Below are positions 17,401 to 24,489 of a stretch of DNA of 64,000 bases, piece after piece. Where the stretch lies: the NCBI RefSeq assembly GCF_002531725.1, contig NZ_NWSQ01000001.1, positions 372,001-436,000 of the forward strand, written 5' to 3'. The notes beneath the pieces are model-generated. The model did not search any database. It was given only the letters and a program-made list of their open reading frames with translations, and was not told the DNA's origin. A program made the position numbers and the translations under genes. Within the stretch, counting starts at the first letter, position 1, and each line of letters opens with the position of its first letter. Source of the DNA: Rhizobium sp. L43 (GTDB taxonomy: Bacteria > Pseudomonadota > Alphaproteobacteria > Rhizobiales > Rhizobiaceae).

Positions 17401-18432
17401 TCAGCGGCCGCCTTCGATCTTGCGGTGGCGCTGGTTGATGCCGCCCTTGCCGTAGGGATAGTCCAAAGGTTGGGGAGCGCTCACCTCGTTGAGCCGCGCC
17501 ATATCCTCTTCGGAGAGCGCGAGCTTCATCGCGCCGAGATTGTCGGCGAGCTGTTCGGGCGTGCGGGCGCCGAGGATGACCGAGGTGATCGCCGGCCGAG
17601 CCGCCGTCCAGGCAAGCGCCACCTGCGCCATGCTGACGCCATGCGCCCTGGCGACCTCCTCGACAGTGCCGATGATCGCCCAGGTGCGTTCCTGCGCATT
17701 GCGCGGCGCGTAGGATTCGCCGCCGCGATTGGGGTTCTCGCCGAGGCGGGTGGCGCCGGACGGCATCTCGTCGCGTTTGTATTTGCCGGTCAGCCAGCCG
17801 CCGCCGAGCGGCGACCACGGCAACAGACCCATGCCGGCATCCTGGCAGGCCGCGACGATTTCGAGTTCGATGTCACGCATCAGCAGGTTATATTGCGGCT
17901 GCAATGTCACCGGACGGGTATAACCCCGCGCCTTGGCGATTTCCGAGGCCTTGGCGATGTGCCAGCCGACATAATTGGAGAAGCCGTAATAGCCGATCTT
18001 GCCTGACGAAACAGCATCGTCGAGGAAGCGCAGCGTCTCCTCGATCGGCGTCAGCGCGTCCCAGGCATGCATCTGGTAGAGGTCGATCTGCTCGAGGCCG
18101 AGACGACGGAGCGAATCGTCGAGCGCCTGGCCGAGATGCCGGCGCGACAGGCCGATATCGTTGGGTCCGTTTCCCATCGGAAACCGCCCCTTGGTGGCGA
18201 CGATCGCCTGGCGGGCCTCGGTCGGGCGCGCCTTCAGCCAGCGTCCGATGATCTCTTCCGATTTGCCGGCACTGTAGACATCGGCGGTATCGATGAAATT
18301 GCCGCCCCAGGCGAAATAATCGTCGAGCAGCTTGTGCGAGGCGGCCTCGTCGGCCTCCGCGCCGAAGGTCATGGTGCCCAGGCAATAGGCGGTGACGACG
18401 GTCCCGCTGGGACCGAGCTTGCGATAATCCAT
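17401..18432 (-). CDS. Aldo/keto reductase
   Basis: 343 residues forming a (beta/alpha)8 NADPH-dependent oxidoreductase. The catalytic tetrad is visible: Asp and Tyr in NFIDTADVYSAGKSEE, Lys in IVATKGRF, His in LYQMHAWDAL. The C-terminal NADPH-binding region includes VILGARTPEQLADNLGA. The ATG at 18432 has GAGGAGG 6 nt upstream, so upstream in-frame codons to 18648 are excluded. Substrate unknown; no pathway partner is adjacent. Convergent with the permease through a shared terminator. Confidence 0.9.
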   Translation of the reverse strand: MDYRKLGPSGTVVTAYCLGTMTFGAEADEAASHKLLDDYFAWGGNFIDTADVYSAGKSEEIIGRWLKARPTEARQAIVATKGRFPMGNGPNDIGLSRRHLGQALDDSLRRLGLEQIDLYQMHAWDALTPIEETLRFLDDAVSSGKIGYYGFSNYVGWHIAKASEIAKARGYTRPVTLQPQYNLLMRDIELEIVAACQDAGMGLLPWSPLGGGWLTGKYKRDEMPSGATRLGENPNRGGESYAPRNAQERTWAIIGTVEEVARAHGVSMAQVALAWTAARPAITSVILGARTPEQLADNLGAMKLALSEEDMARLNEVSAPQPLDYPYGKGGINQRHRKIEGGR

Positions 18433-18669
18433 TTCTTCCTCCTCATGCGGAGGCCCGCAGCCGACGTATAAAATCGCCGGGGCAAAAACGCCGGGGTAGA
18501 AGCCGGGGCTCCCGCAATCAATGACAATATCGAGCTTGAGGCGGCCGCTTGCCGCCGGGATGACGTATGGCGCCCTGGCTCTCTGCGCAGGGGCGAGGGC
18601 AGCATAACCAATCCCGCCTGTGCGACAAGTGGGAAAAAATATTCCCACCCGCCGTCGCCGCCGGCGACC
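18433..18669. other. Intergenic region with one palindrome
   Basis: The 237-nt gap between the amine oxidase and aldo/keto reductase genes holds the inverted repeat GTGGGAA...TTCCCAC (18629-18648) with an A/T loop. It could be a weak terminator for the amine oxidase or an operator for the reductase. Nothing else is recognisable. Confidence 0.3.
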
Positions 18670-19938
18670 TTATGGATATTGCGTCAACGAGCCGGCGATC
18701 AGATCGGCGGCGGCAAAGCCGGTCTCATAGGCGCCGTGCGCCGTCGAATAACGCGAACGCGAACAGGCTTCGCCGGCAAAGAAAATCCGTTCGTCATGCG
18801 GCGCGGCGAGAAGCCCGCGCAGATCGGAGGCGCCGGGCTGGGCATAGGAATAGGAGCCGCCGATATGGGGCGTTGCGGCCCAGGCCGACATTGCTGCCAC
18901 CGACAATTCCCTGCGAATGTCCGCGCCGAATTGTGCCGCCAGCTCATCGGCGGCGAAGGAAAAGGCAGCCGCGCTGCCTTGCCGCTCCAGATCATGCGCG
19001 AGGTCGCCGGCAAAATAGGCCTCGACGACGGGAACGCCGAACGGCTGGAGCTGATAGGTGCCGGTCGCGCAGCGGCTGAGGGAGCCGAGCATATGGGTAT
19101 CGGCCGGCAGCGCCTCCGGATTTGCGAGCCTCAGGAACAGCTTATTGGCGAGCCCGAGGGGCAAGCGGGTTGCCGCCTCGATCTTGTCAGGCAAAGGCGG
19201 GTCGAAGGCGATCTTGCCGGCGGCAAGCACATTCGTCGAAACAGTCAGCAGCACCGCGCGAGCGCTGAGCCCACCCCGGTTGGTCTCGATGCCGATCCGG
19301 CCGGCGTGACGATGGTCGATGCAGGTGACCTCGGTGCCGAGCCTTGCCGGAACCGGCCTGCCGTAAAGCGAGACCAGCCTCCCATAGCCCTCGCGCACCC
19401 GCCAATCCGGACCTGGGCCGGGATCGTATCTGTTGTAATCGACGATCGACGAACGCTCCAGTTCGGCGCCGGTGATGTAGGTGCCGATCGCCCGGATCTG
19501 GCCATTCCAGGAATTGCCGGGTTCGAGCATCGCGGCCAGATCGGTATCATTGCCTTCATGGCGCTCGAGGCGTTCGAAATAGGCGCCGATCGCCTCTTGC
19601 CCGGCATGGCGGTCGACGCCATCCCGCTGAAGCTGACGCCCGCCGTTCCAGGGCGCCGGGGTGCGGTCGACCGTCAGCCCGACCTCGCCGGCAATCGCGG
19701 TCCAGGCATTGGTGCGTGCGCCATGCAGCCAGCCGCAGCCGAGATCGAGCGCGACGCCGGCCACGCCGGACAGCCCGACCGTCCAGGCACGGCCGCCGAG
19801 ACGATCGCCGGCCTCCAGCAGCAGAATGGAAAGATCCGGGCGGGTTGCCTGCAGGCGACGGGCAGCGGCAATGCCGGCGGCGCCGGCGCCGATGATGACG
19901 ACATCCTCCTCGGCATCCCTGCCACTGTCACCAGGCAT
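18670..19938 (-). CDS. FAD-dependent amine oxidase family protein
   Basis: 422 residues of the flavin monoamine oxidase family. The N-terminal dinucleotide site is VVIIGAGAAGIAAARRL, followed by EAGDRLGGRAWT (the GG doublet). The C-terminal FAD motif is FFAGEACSRSRYSTAHGAYE. It lacks a signal peptide, so it is probably cytosolic. It may oxidise a polyamine or other primary or secondary amine; it is not clearly tied to the methylamine pathway. The start has poor ribosome-site support (GGAGACTGC). Encoded upstream of, and in the same direction as, the aldo/keto reductase, 237 nt apart. Confidence 0.85.
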   Translation of the reverse strand: MPGDSGRDAEEDVVIIGAGAAGIAAARRLQATRPDLSILLLEAGDRLGGRAWTVGLSGVAGVALDLGCGWLHGARTNAWTAIAGEVGLTVDRTPAPWNGGRQLQRDGVDRHAGQEAIGAYFERLERHEGNDTDLAAMLEPGNSWNGQIRAIGTYITGAELERSSIVDYNRYDPGPGPDWRVREGYGRLVSLYGRPVPARLGTEVTCIDHRHAGRIGIETNRGGLSARAVLLTVSTNVLAAGKIAFDPPLPDKIEAATRLPLGLANKLFLRLANPEALPADTHMLGSLSRCATGTYQLQPFGVPVVEAYFAGDLAHDLERQGSAAAFSFAADELAAQFGADIRRELSVAAMSAWAATPHIGGSYSYAQPGASDLRGLLAAPHDERIFFAGEACSRSRYSTAHGAYETGFAAADLIAGSLTQYP

Positions 19939-20051
19939 GCAGTCTCCTTCGATCGTTCACGCCTCAGCTAAGCTCCCATGTCTGCGAAAGGCAAGGGGAT
20001 AGCACCCCGCCTGCGATGGATTAAACCGCCTCTCCGTGACATACAGGTCCG

Positions 20052-21032
20052 ATGAGCGTGCACAGAGATTCGCAACTCGACATGTTTGCCAAGGCGTCGC
20101 CGGCGACGGCCAAGGCGCGCGGTCCATCGCGCCGGCCGCTGCCGCAGCCGGTCGTCCATTCCGATGAAGACATGGCGCGGACGCTTGAGGAAAGCGGCAA
20201 CTATCGCATCCTCAGAAAATTGATCGCCCGGCCGATTGCCTCGGTCAGACGGCCGGAGTTTTCGCGGCTCGGTATCATTCTCGATACCGAGACGACAGGT
20301 CTCAACCATCGCAGCGACGAGATCATCGAAATCGGCGCCGTCGCCTTCACCTTCGACGATGACGGCGCGATCGGCGATATCGTCGGCATCTATGGCGGCC
20401 TGCAACAGCCGTCCCGGCCGATCCCGCCGGAGATCACCCGGCTGACCGGCATCACCGACGCGATGGTCGAAGGACAGCTCATCGACATCCAGTCGCTCAG
20501 AACTCTGATCGAGCCGGCGGATCTGATCGTCGCCCACAATGCCGGCTTCGACCGGCCGTTCTGCGAGGCCTTTTCGACGATTTTCGCCGGCAAGGCCTGG
20601 GCGTGTTCGGTTTCGGAGATCGACTGGAGCGCCCGCGGCTTCGAAGGCACCAAGCTCGGTTATCTCGTCGGCCAGGCCGGGTATTTCCATGACGGCCATC
20701 GCGCGGTGGACGACTGCCACGCGCTGCTGGAAATCCTCGATCGGCAACAGAGCGAGGGGGAAAGCCCGTTTGCCGAGCTCTACCGCGCCAGCCAGCGCTC
20801 GCGCATCCGCATCTTTGCCGAACACAGCCCGTTCGAAATGAAAGACCATCTGAAGGCGAGGGGCTATCGCTGGTCTGATGGAAGCGACGGCCGCTTGAAG
20901 TCCTGGTGGATCGAAATCGGCGAAGACGATCTCGACGACGAGCTTTCCTATCTGCGCGCTGAAATCTACAGATGGAGAGAAGCGGATCCGCCGACGGTGC
21001 GGCTGACGGCCTTCGATCGCTTCAAACTCTGA
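20052..21032 (+). CDS. DEDDh 3'-5' exonuclease (DnaQ/Pol III epsilon-like)
   Basis: 326 residues. The exonuclease core (~70-240) shows ExoI ILDTETTGL, ExoII HNAGFDRPF and ExoIII GHRAVDDCHAL, the DEDDh set. A basic N-terminal extension (~1-65) and a C-terminal region (~240-326, KARGYRWSDGSDGRLKSWW) are additional. That tail resembles the module seen in rhizobial stand-alone 3'-5' exonucleases. It is unlikely to be the replicative epsilon subunit, as it is larger and plasmid-type in context. A role in DNA repair or nucleotide turnover is inference. Divergent from the amine oxidase gene across 113 nt. Confidence 0.88.
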   Translation: MSVHRDSQLDMFAKASPATAKARGPSRRPLPQPVVHSDEDMARTLEESGNYRILRKLIARPIASVRRPEFSRLGIILDTETTGLNHRSDEIIEIGAVAFTFDDDGAIGDIVGIYGGLQQPSRPIPPEITRLTGITDAMVEGQLIDIQSLRTLIEPADLIVAHNAGFDRPFCEAFSTIFAGKAWACSVSEIDWSARGFEGTKLGYLVGQAGYFHDGHRAVDDCHALLEILDRQQSEGESPFAELYRASQRSRIRIFAEHSPFEMKDHLKARGYRWSDGSDGRLKSWWIEIGEDDLDDELSYLRAEIYRWREADPPTVRLTAFDRFKL

Positions 21033-21218
21033 CCGCGAAGCGGTTCGGATCCTGAACGAACCTGCCTGACACAATGACCCATGCAAGCGCCGCATAGGTG
21101 CAGTGATGCATTGGCGCTGCAACTCCCGAGAGTCCCGTATTATATACAGCGCATCGAAGCGAACGAAGCGCCAAGGACTGGCAGCTAGGCTTCGAAAGCC
21201 CACGGAAAGGGGATCATC

Positions 21219-21365
21219 ATGAACGTCGCACGCTCTTTCAACAATTGGCGCAAGTACCGTCAGACGGTCGCTGAACTGGGCCGTATGTCCGCACGCGAAC
21301 TGGACGACCTCGGCATCGGCCGCGGCGACATCCGCAACGTTGCGCGCGCAGCCATCGGCCGCTAA
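21219..21365 (+). CDS. DUF1127 small protein
   Basis: A 48-residue, arginine-rich DUF1127 protein (NVARSFNNWRKYRQ, then ARELDDLGIGRGDIRNVAR). The ATG follows GAAAGGGGATCATC. Small DUF1127 proteins act as RNA-binding or stress-response factors; in Rhodobacter sphaeroides one is co-transcribed with, and acts on, CCUCCUCCC-motif small RNAs. Here the gene is followed 175 nt later by just such an RNA array, so the pairing is conserved. A -10-like TATTATATA lies at 21138-21146. Downstream is a terminator-like hairpin (21400-21436). Confidence 0.88.
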   Translation: MNVARSFNNWRKYRQTVAELGRMSARELDDLGIGRGDIRNVARAAIGR

Positions 21366-21399
21366 CGGCCCCGCAGACCACATTTTTCGAGACTTGCCC

Positions 21400-21436
21400 A
21401 GCGCCTGCTTCCTCCCGAGCGGGCGCTTTGCTTTTG
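21400..21436 (+). terminator. Terminator-like hairpin after the DUF1127 gene
   Basis: AGCGCCTGC (21400-21408) pairs with GCGGGCGCT (21419-21427), one wobble, followed by TTGCTTTT. It may be leaky, letting transcription continue into the small-RNA array. Confidence 0.65.
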
Positions 21437-21539
21437 TGCTTTTCGGCCGGACGACGAGCCGCCCGCTTTTCGCATAGCGCATAGCTGCCCTGCAAAGAAA
21501 TGCCTACCAACTGAGCAGGAAATAAGTATGATTATTTCC

Positions 21540-21695
21540 ATTGAAGCGATGCACCTCCTCCCGCATCCCTTCGATATACAGGCGCCCCATCCTCCTCCCA
21601 GGGTCGCCTGTGGAACGACAGCACTCCTCCTCCCAGCTGTCGTTCGGTTTTTTTCGAAAGCCTGCCGCACCTCCTCCCGCGGCAGGCTTTTTCGT
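21540..21695 (+). ncRNA. Four-hairpin anti-Shine-Dalgarno small RNA array (CcsR/cuckoo type)
   Basis: Four successive hairpins each display CCTCCTCCC in the loop, at 21554-21562, 21591-21599, 21626-21634 and 21670-21678. The stems differ in sequence: GATGC/GCATC plus GAAG/CTTC (21543-21572), CAGGCG/CGCCTG (21579-21610), AACGACAGC/GCTGTCGTT (21614-21644) and AAAGCCTGCCGC/GCGGCAGGCTTT (21657-21690). Hairpins 3 and 4 are followed by T-runs (TTTTTTT; TTTTTCG), so each can also act as a terminator. The loop sequence is complementary to the GGAGG ribosome-binding core. The position just after DUF1127 matches the stress-induced CcsR locus of Rhodobacter. No long open frame is conserved here. Confidence 0.85.
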
Positions 21696-21830
21696 TTTGG
21701 GCTGACAGAAATTTCTGTCGGACCACGTGCGATCCATCGCTTGGGAGATGACAGTTTTCCCGCTTATCCTTGATTTTATTTCCGATTTCCTGGGGTCGTT
21801 TCCTGCCGCATGCGCGCCGGCAGAAACATA
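21696..21830. other. Non-coding stretch between the small-RNA array and the kdu promoter
   Basis: 135 nt after the last hairpin. It holds the short inverted repeat GACAGAAATTTCTGTC (21703-21718), a perfect 8-bp palindrome without a loop, more like an operator than a terminator. No gene is visible. Confidence 0.4.
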
Positions 21831-21871
21831 TTGACTTCGAACTTGTCGTACAACTATGTAACCGTATGGTT
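21831..21871 (+). promoter_or_regulatory. kduID promoter with FadR-type GntR operator in the spacer
   Basis: TTGACT (21831-21836), 18-nt spacer, TATGTA (21855-21860). The spacer contains TTGTCGTACAA (21843-21853), an exact fit to the FadR-subfamily consensus TNGTNNNACNA. A second palindrome AACC-gtat-GGTT follows at 21860-21871. Repressor binding would block the promoter. Confidence 0.7.
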
Positions 21872-21958
21872 CATTGCCGAGCGGAACGGACGGTCGAACC
21901 CGCCTGATTTCGCGGCAGCAGCAACGCTTGACGACAACGAAAACTGAGGAAATTCGAC

Positions 21959-22795
21959 ATGCAGATCGACGTGAGACATGCCTCCCATCCCGAGGCTGTG
22001 CGCAATTTCGACACCGAAACGCTGCGGCGTCATTTTCTGGTCGAGACCATCTTCGAGGGCGGCGAGATCCGGCTCACCTATTCCCACTACGACCGCATGG
22101 TCATTGGCGGCGCCACACCGCTCAGCTCCGGGCTGACGCTGACGGCGCCGACGGCGATCGGACAGGAAACCTTTCTTGCCGAGCGTGAACTCGGGGCGCT
22201 GAACATCGGCGGCGCCGGCCGCATCATCGTCGACGGCACCAGCTACGATCTTGCCAAGTATGATTGCCTCTATGCCGGCAAGGGCGCCAAGGACATCCGG
22301 TTCGAGAGCGCGGATGCCGCCAACCCGGCAAAGTTCTATCTGGTCTCGACGCCGGCGCATCAAACGCACCCGACTGTGCTGCTGACCCGCGAAAAGGCCC
22401 GCCACCTGACGCCGGGCGAAGCCGCGACGGCCAACAAGCGGTCGATCTACCAGTTCATCCATCCTGATGTCTGCCAGTCCTGCCAGCTCACGCTGGGCTT
22501 CACCATGATCGAGGCGGGCAGCGTCTGGAACACCATGCCGGCCCATACGCATGACCGCCGCATGGAAGCCTATCTCTATTTCGATCTCGAAGCGGAACAG
22601 CGTGTCTTCCATTTCATGGGCGAGCCGCAGCAGACCCGGCATATGCTTGTCGCCAACGAGCAGGCGGTCATTTCGCCGCCCTGGTCGATCCATTCCGGCG
22701 CCGGCACCAAGAACTACAGCTTCATCTGGGCGATGGCGGGCGACAATAAGAGCTTCACCGACATGGACCATATCGCCATTGCGGATCTGAGGTGA
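21959..22795 (+). CDS. kduI: 5-dehydro-4-deoxy-D-glucuronate isomerase KduI
   Basis: 278 residues, the length of the family. A bicupin metalloenzyme with metal-binding residues in MPAHTHDRRMEAYLYF (two His and Glu) and a later His in PPWSIHSGAGTKNYSF. It isomerises 5-keto-4-deoxyuronate, released from unsaturated uronides of pectin or other uronate glycans, to 3-deoxy-D-glycero-2,5-hexodiulosonate. GAGGAAA lies before the ATG. It precedes kduD with almost no gap, and an operator for the downstream GntR regulator overlaps its promoter. Confidence 0.96.
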   Translation: MQIDVRHASHPEAVRNFDTETLRRHFLVETIFEGGEIRLTYSHYDRMVIGGATPLSSGLTLTAPTAIGQETFLAERELGALNIGGAGRIIVDGTSYDLAKYDCLYAGKGAKDIRFESADAANPAKFYLVSTPAHQTHPTVLLTREKARHLTPGEAATANKRSIYQFIHPDVCQSCQLTLGFTMIEAGSVWNTMPAHTHDRRMEAYLYFDLEAEQRVFHFMGEPQQTRHMLVANEQAVISPPWSIHSGAGTKNYSFIWAMAGDNKSFTDMDHIAIADLR

Positions 22796-22800
22796 GCACC

Positions 22801-23556
22801 GTGGCCAATCCCTTCGACCTTTCGGGCCGGGTTGCCGTCGTCACCGGCGCCAATACCGGCATCGGCCAGGCGATCGCGGCGGCGCTGGCAGAGGCCGGCG
22901 CATCGATCGTCGCCGTCGGGCGCTCCTCGATGGACGAAACCGAGGCACTGGTCAAGGAAGCGGGCAGCCGCTTCCATGTCGTCAAGGCCGATCTCGGCAC
23001 GATCGAGCCGGTCAAGGGGATCGTCACCGAGACCATAGAAACCTTCGGCGGCCTCGACATCCTCGTCAACAATGCCGGCATCATCCGCCGCGCCGATGCG
23101 CTCGACTTCACCGAGGAAGACTGGGACGCGGTGATCGACGTCAATCTGAAGACCGCCTTCTTCCTGTCGCAGGCGGCCGGACGCCATATGGTCGAAAAGG
23201 GCAGGGGCAAGATCATCAACATCGCCTCGCTGCTCTCCTTCCAGGGCGGCATCCGCATCCCGTCCTATACCGCCTCGAAAAGCGGCCTTGCCGGACTGAC
23301 CAAGCTGCTGGCCTGCGAATGGGCGGGCAAGGGCGTCAACGTCAACGCCATTGCGCCGGGTTACTTCGTGACCAACAACACCACGGCGCTGCGCGAGGAT
23401 GCCGACCGCAATGCCGCCATCCTCGCCCGCATTCCGGCCGGGCGCTGGGGAACGCCAGCCGAACTCGGCGGTGCTGCCGTATTCCTGGCATCGTCGGCAT
23501 CCGATTACGTGCATGGAACGGTGCTGCCGGTCGACGGCGGCTGGCTGGCGCGGTGA
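22801..23556 (+). CDS. kduD: 2-dehydro-3-deoxy-D-gluconate 5-dehydrogenase KduD
   Basis: 251 residues of the short-chain dehydrogenase family. Features are TGANTGIG (NAD site), NNAGI, an active-site Ser in NIASLLSFQGG and YTASKSG (Tyr-x3-Lys). It reduces the KduI product to 2-keto-3-deoxygluconate. The GTG at 22801 has GAGGTGAG 6 nt upstream; an earlier GTG at 22792 overlapping the kduI stop is possible. The pair kduI-kduD is a standard operon. Confidence 0.93.
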   Translation: MANPFDLSGRVAVVTGANTGIGQAIAAALAEAGASIVAVGRSSMDETEALVKEAGSRFHVVKADLGTIEPVKGIVTETIETFGGLDILVNNAGIIRRADALDFTEEDWDAVIDVNLKTAFFLSQAAGRHMVEKGRGKIINIASLLSFQGGIRIPSYTASKSGLAGLTKLLACEWAGKGVNVNAIAPGYFVTNNTTALREDADRNAAILARIPAGRWGTPAELGGAAVFLASSASDYVHGTVLPVDGGWLAR

Positions 23557-23576
23557 TCCGCCCCAGTCAACGACGC

Positions 23577-23622
23577 TGCATAATTCAAACTGCGATAGCG
23601 TCGCGCGTCTGAAAAGGCGCGC
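23577..23622 (-). repeat. Truncated, inverted RIME-like repeat remnant
   Basis: Read on the minus strand, GCGCGCCTTTTCAGACGCGC and then TTTGAATTATGCAG follow the order of the 10205-10301 element. The second palindrome is reduced to a single arm fragment. It lies between kduD and its regulator gene. Confidence 0.55.
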
Positions 23623-23738
23623 GGCCTTGCAGGCATAGAGCTGCCGTGACCGACGTCGTTTTGCCTTTCCTGCCGGCATACGTTAGCAAAAGGAAATGGG
23701 GCCGGCGCAGCCGCATCGACAGGCAGGATTCGACAGGG

Positions 23739-24485
23739 ATGACGGACAGGGACAACGCGGTCTTCAACACCGTTCGGCAGTCGCCGAACCTGCGCAGCGG
23801 CCTCGCCGATACGTTGATGGCGCAGATCGAATCCGGCGACCTGAAGCCCGGCCAGCGCCTGCCGACCGAACAGACGATCATGAGGGCGACCGGCGTCAGC
23901 CGGACGATCGTGCGCGAGGCGCTCGCCACTCTGCGCGCCAAGGGGCTGATCACCACCCGCCAGGGCCTCGGGGCTTTCGTTTCGAACGATCCCAACCCGC
24001 GATCCTTCTCGATCATTCCCAACGACCTGCAATCGATCGACGAGGTGCTGCGCGTGCTGGAGCTGCGCATGGGGGTCGAATACGAAGCCGCCGGCCTTGC
24101 CGCGCTGCGGCGCACGCCGGAGGACATCGCCCGCATGCAGGATCGCCTCGATGCCCTCGACAAGGCGCTGGAAGAGGGCGGATACGGCGCGCAGGAGGAT
24201 TACGCCTTCCACAGGTCCATTCTGGTCGCGACGCAGAATTCCTATTACGGTCGCCTCTTCGATACGTTCGGCGACATCATGGTGCCACGGCAATGGGCAC
24301 GGCTGGACAAGATGACGGCGGCCGAGCGCAAGCGGCATGCGGCGCGCATGCGCCGGGAGCACCATGCCATATTCACGGCGATCCGCGACGGCGAAGAAGC
24401 CGCCGCCCGCCGCGCCATCCGAACCCACCTGTCAAAGAGTGCCGCCCGCTTCGAGGAATTGCGCGACGCCAATAGCGCGTCCTGA
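23739..24485 (+). CDS. GntR-family (FadR/FCD) transcriptional regulator, probable kdu repressor
   Basis: About 248 residues. An N-terminal winged helix (~15-85) contains LKPGQRLPTEQTIMRATGVS and RTIVREALATLRAKGLITTR. A C-terminal FCD ligand domain has metal-ligand-type residues in DYAFHRSI, EHHAIFTAI and RTHLSKSA. The FadR-type operator in the kduI promoter and the gene's position behind kduD make it the likely local repressor, sensing a uronate intermediate. Start uncertain: ATG 23739 follows ACAGGG closely; GTG 23646 would add 31 atypical basic residues. Converges with the next gene, stops 4 nt apart. Confidence 0.85.
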   Translation: MTDRDNAVFNTVRQSPNLRSGLADTLMAQIESGDLKPGQRLPTEQTIMRATGVSRTIVREALATLRAKGLITTRQGLGAFVSNDPNPRSFSIIPNDLQSIDEVLRVLELRMGVEYEAAGLAALRRTPEDIARMQDRLDALDKALEEGGYGAQEDYAFHRSILVATQNSYYGRLFDTFGDIMVPRQWARLDKMTAAERKRHAARMRREHHAIFTAIRDGEEAAARRAIRTHLSKSAARFEELRDANSAS

Positions 24486-24489
24486 ACCG

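Noticed and set aside
19968..21482. Minus-strand open frame (504 codons)
   Set aside because: Antisense to the DEDDh exonuclease and the DUF1127 gene; no recognisable domain and no ribosome site.
21552..21679. CRISPR array from the repeated CCTCCTCCC
   Set aside because: The shared unit is only ~9-10 nt and sits in hairpin loops; spacing is irregular, and there are no cas genes.
21540..21773. Small open frame over the CCTCCTCCC hairpin array
   Set aside because: The repeated C-rich loops and compensating stems explain the sequence; no ribosome site, and the peptide has no recognisable pattern.
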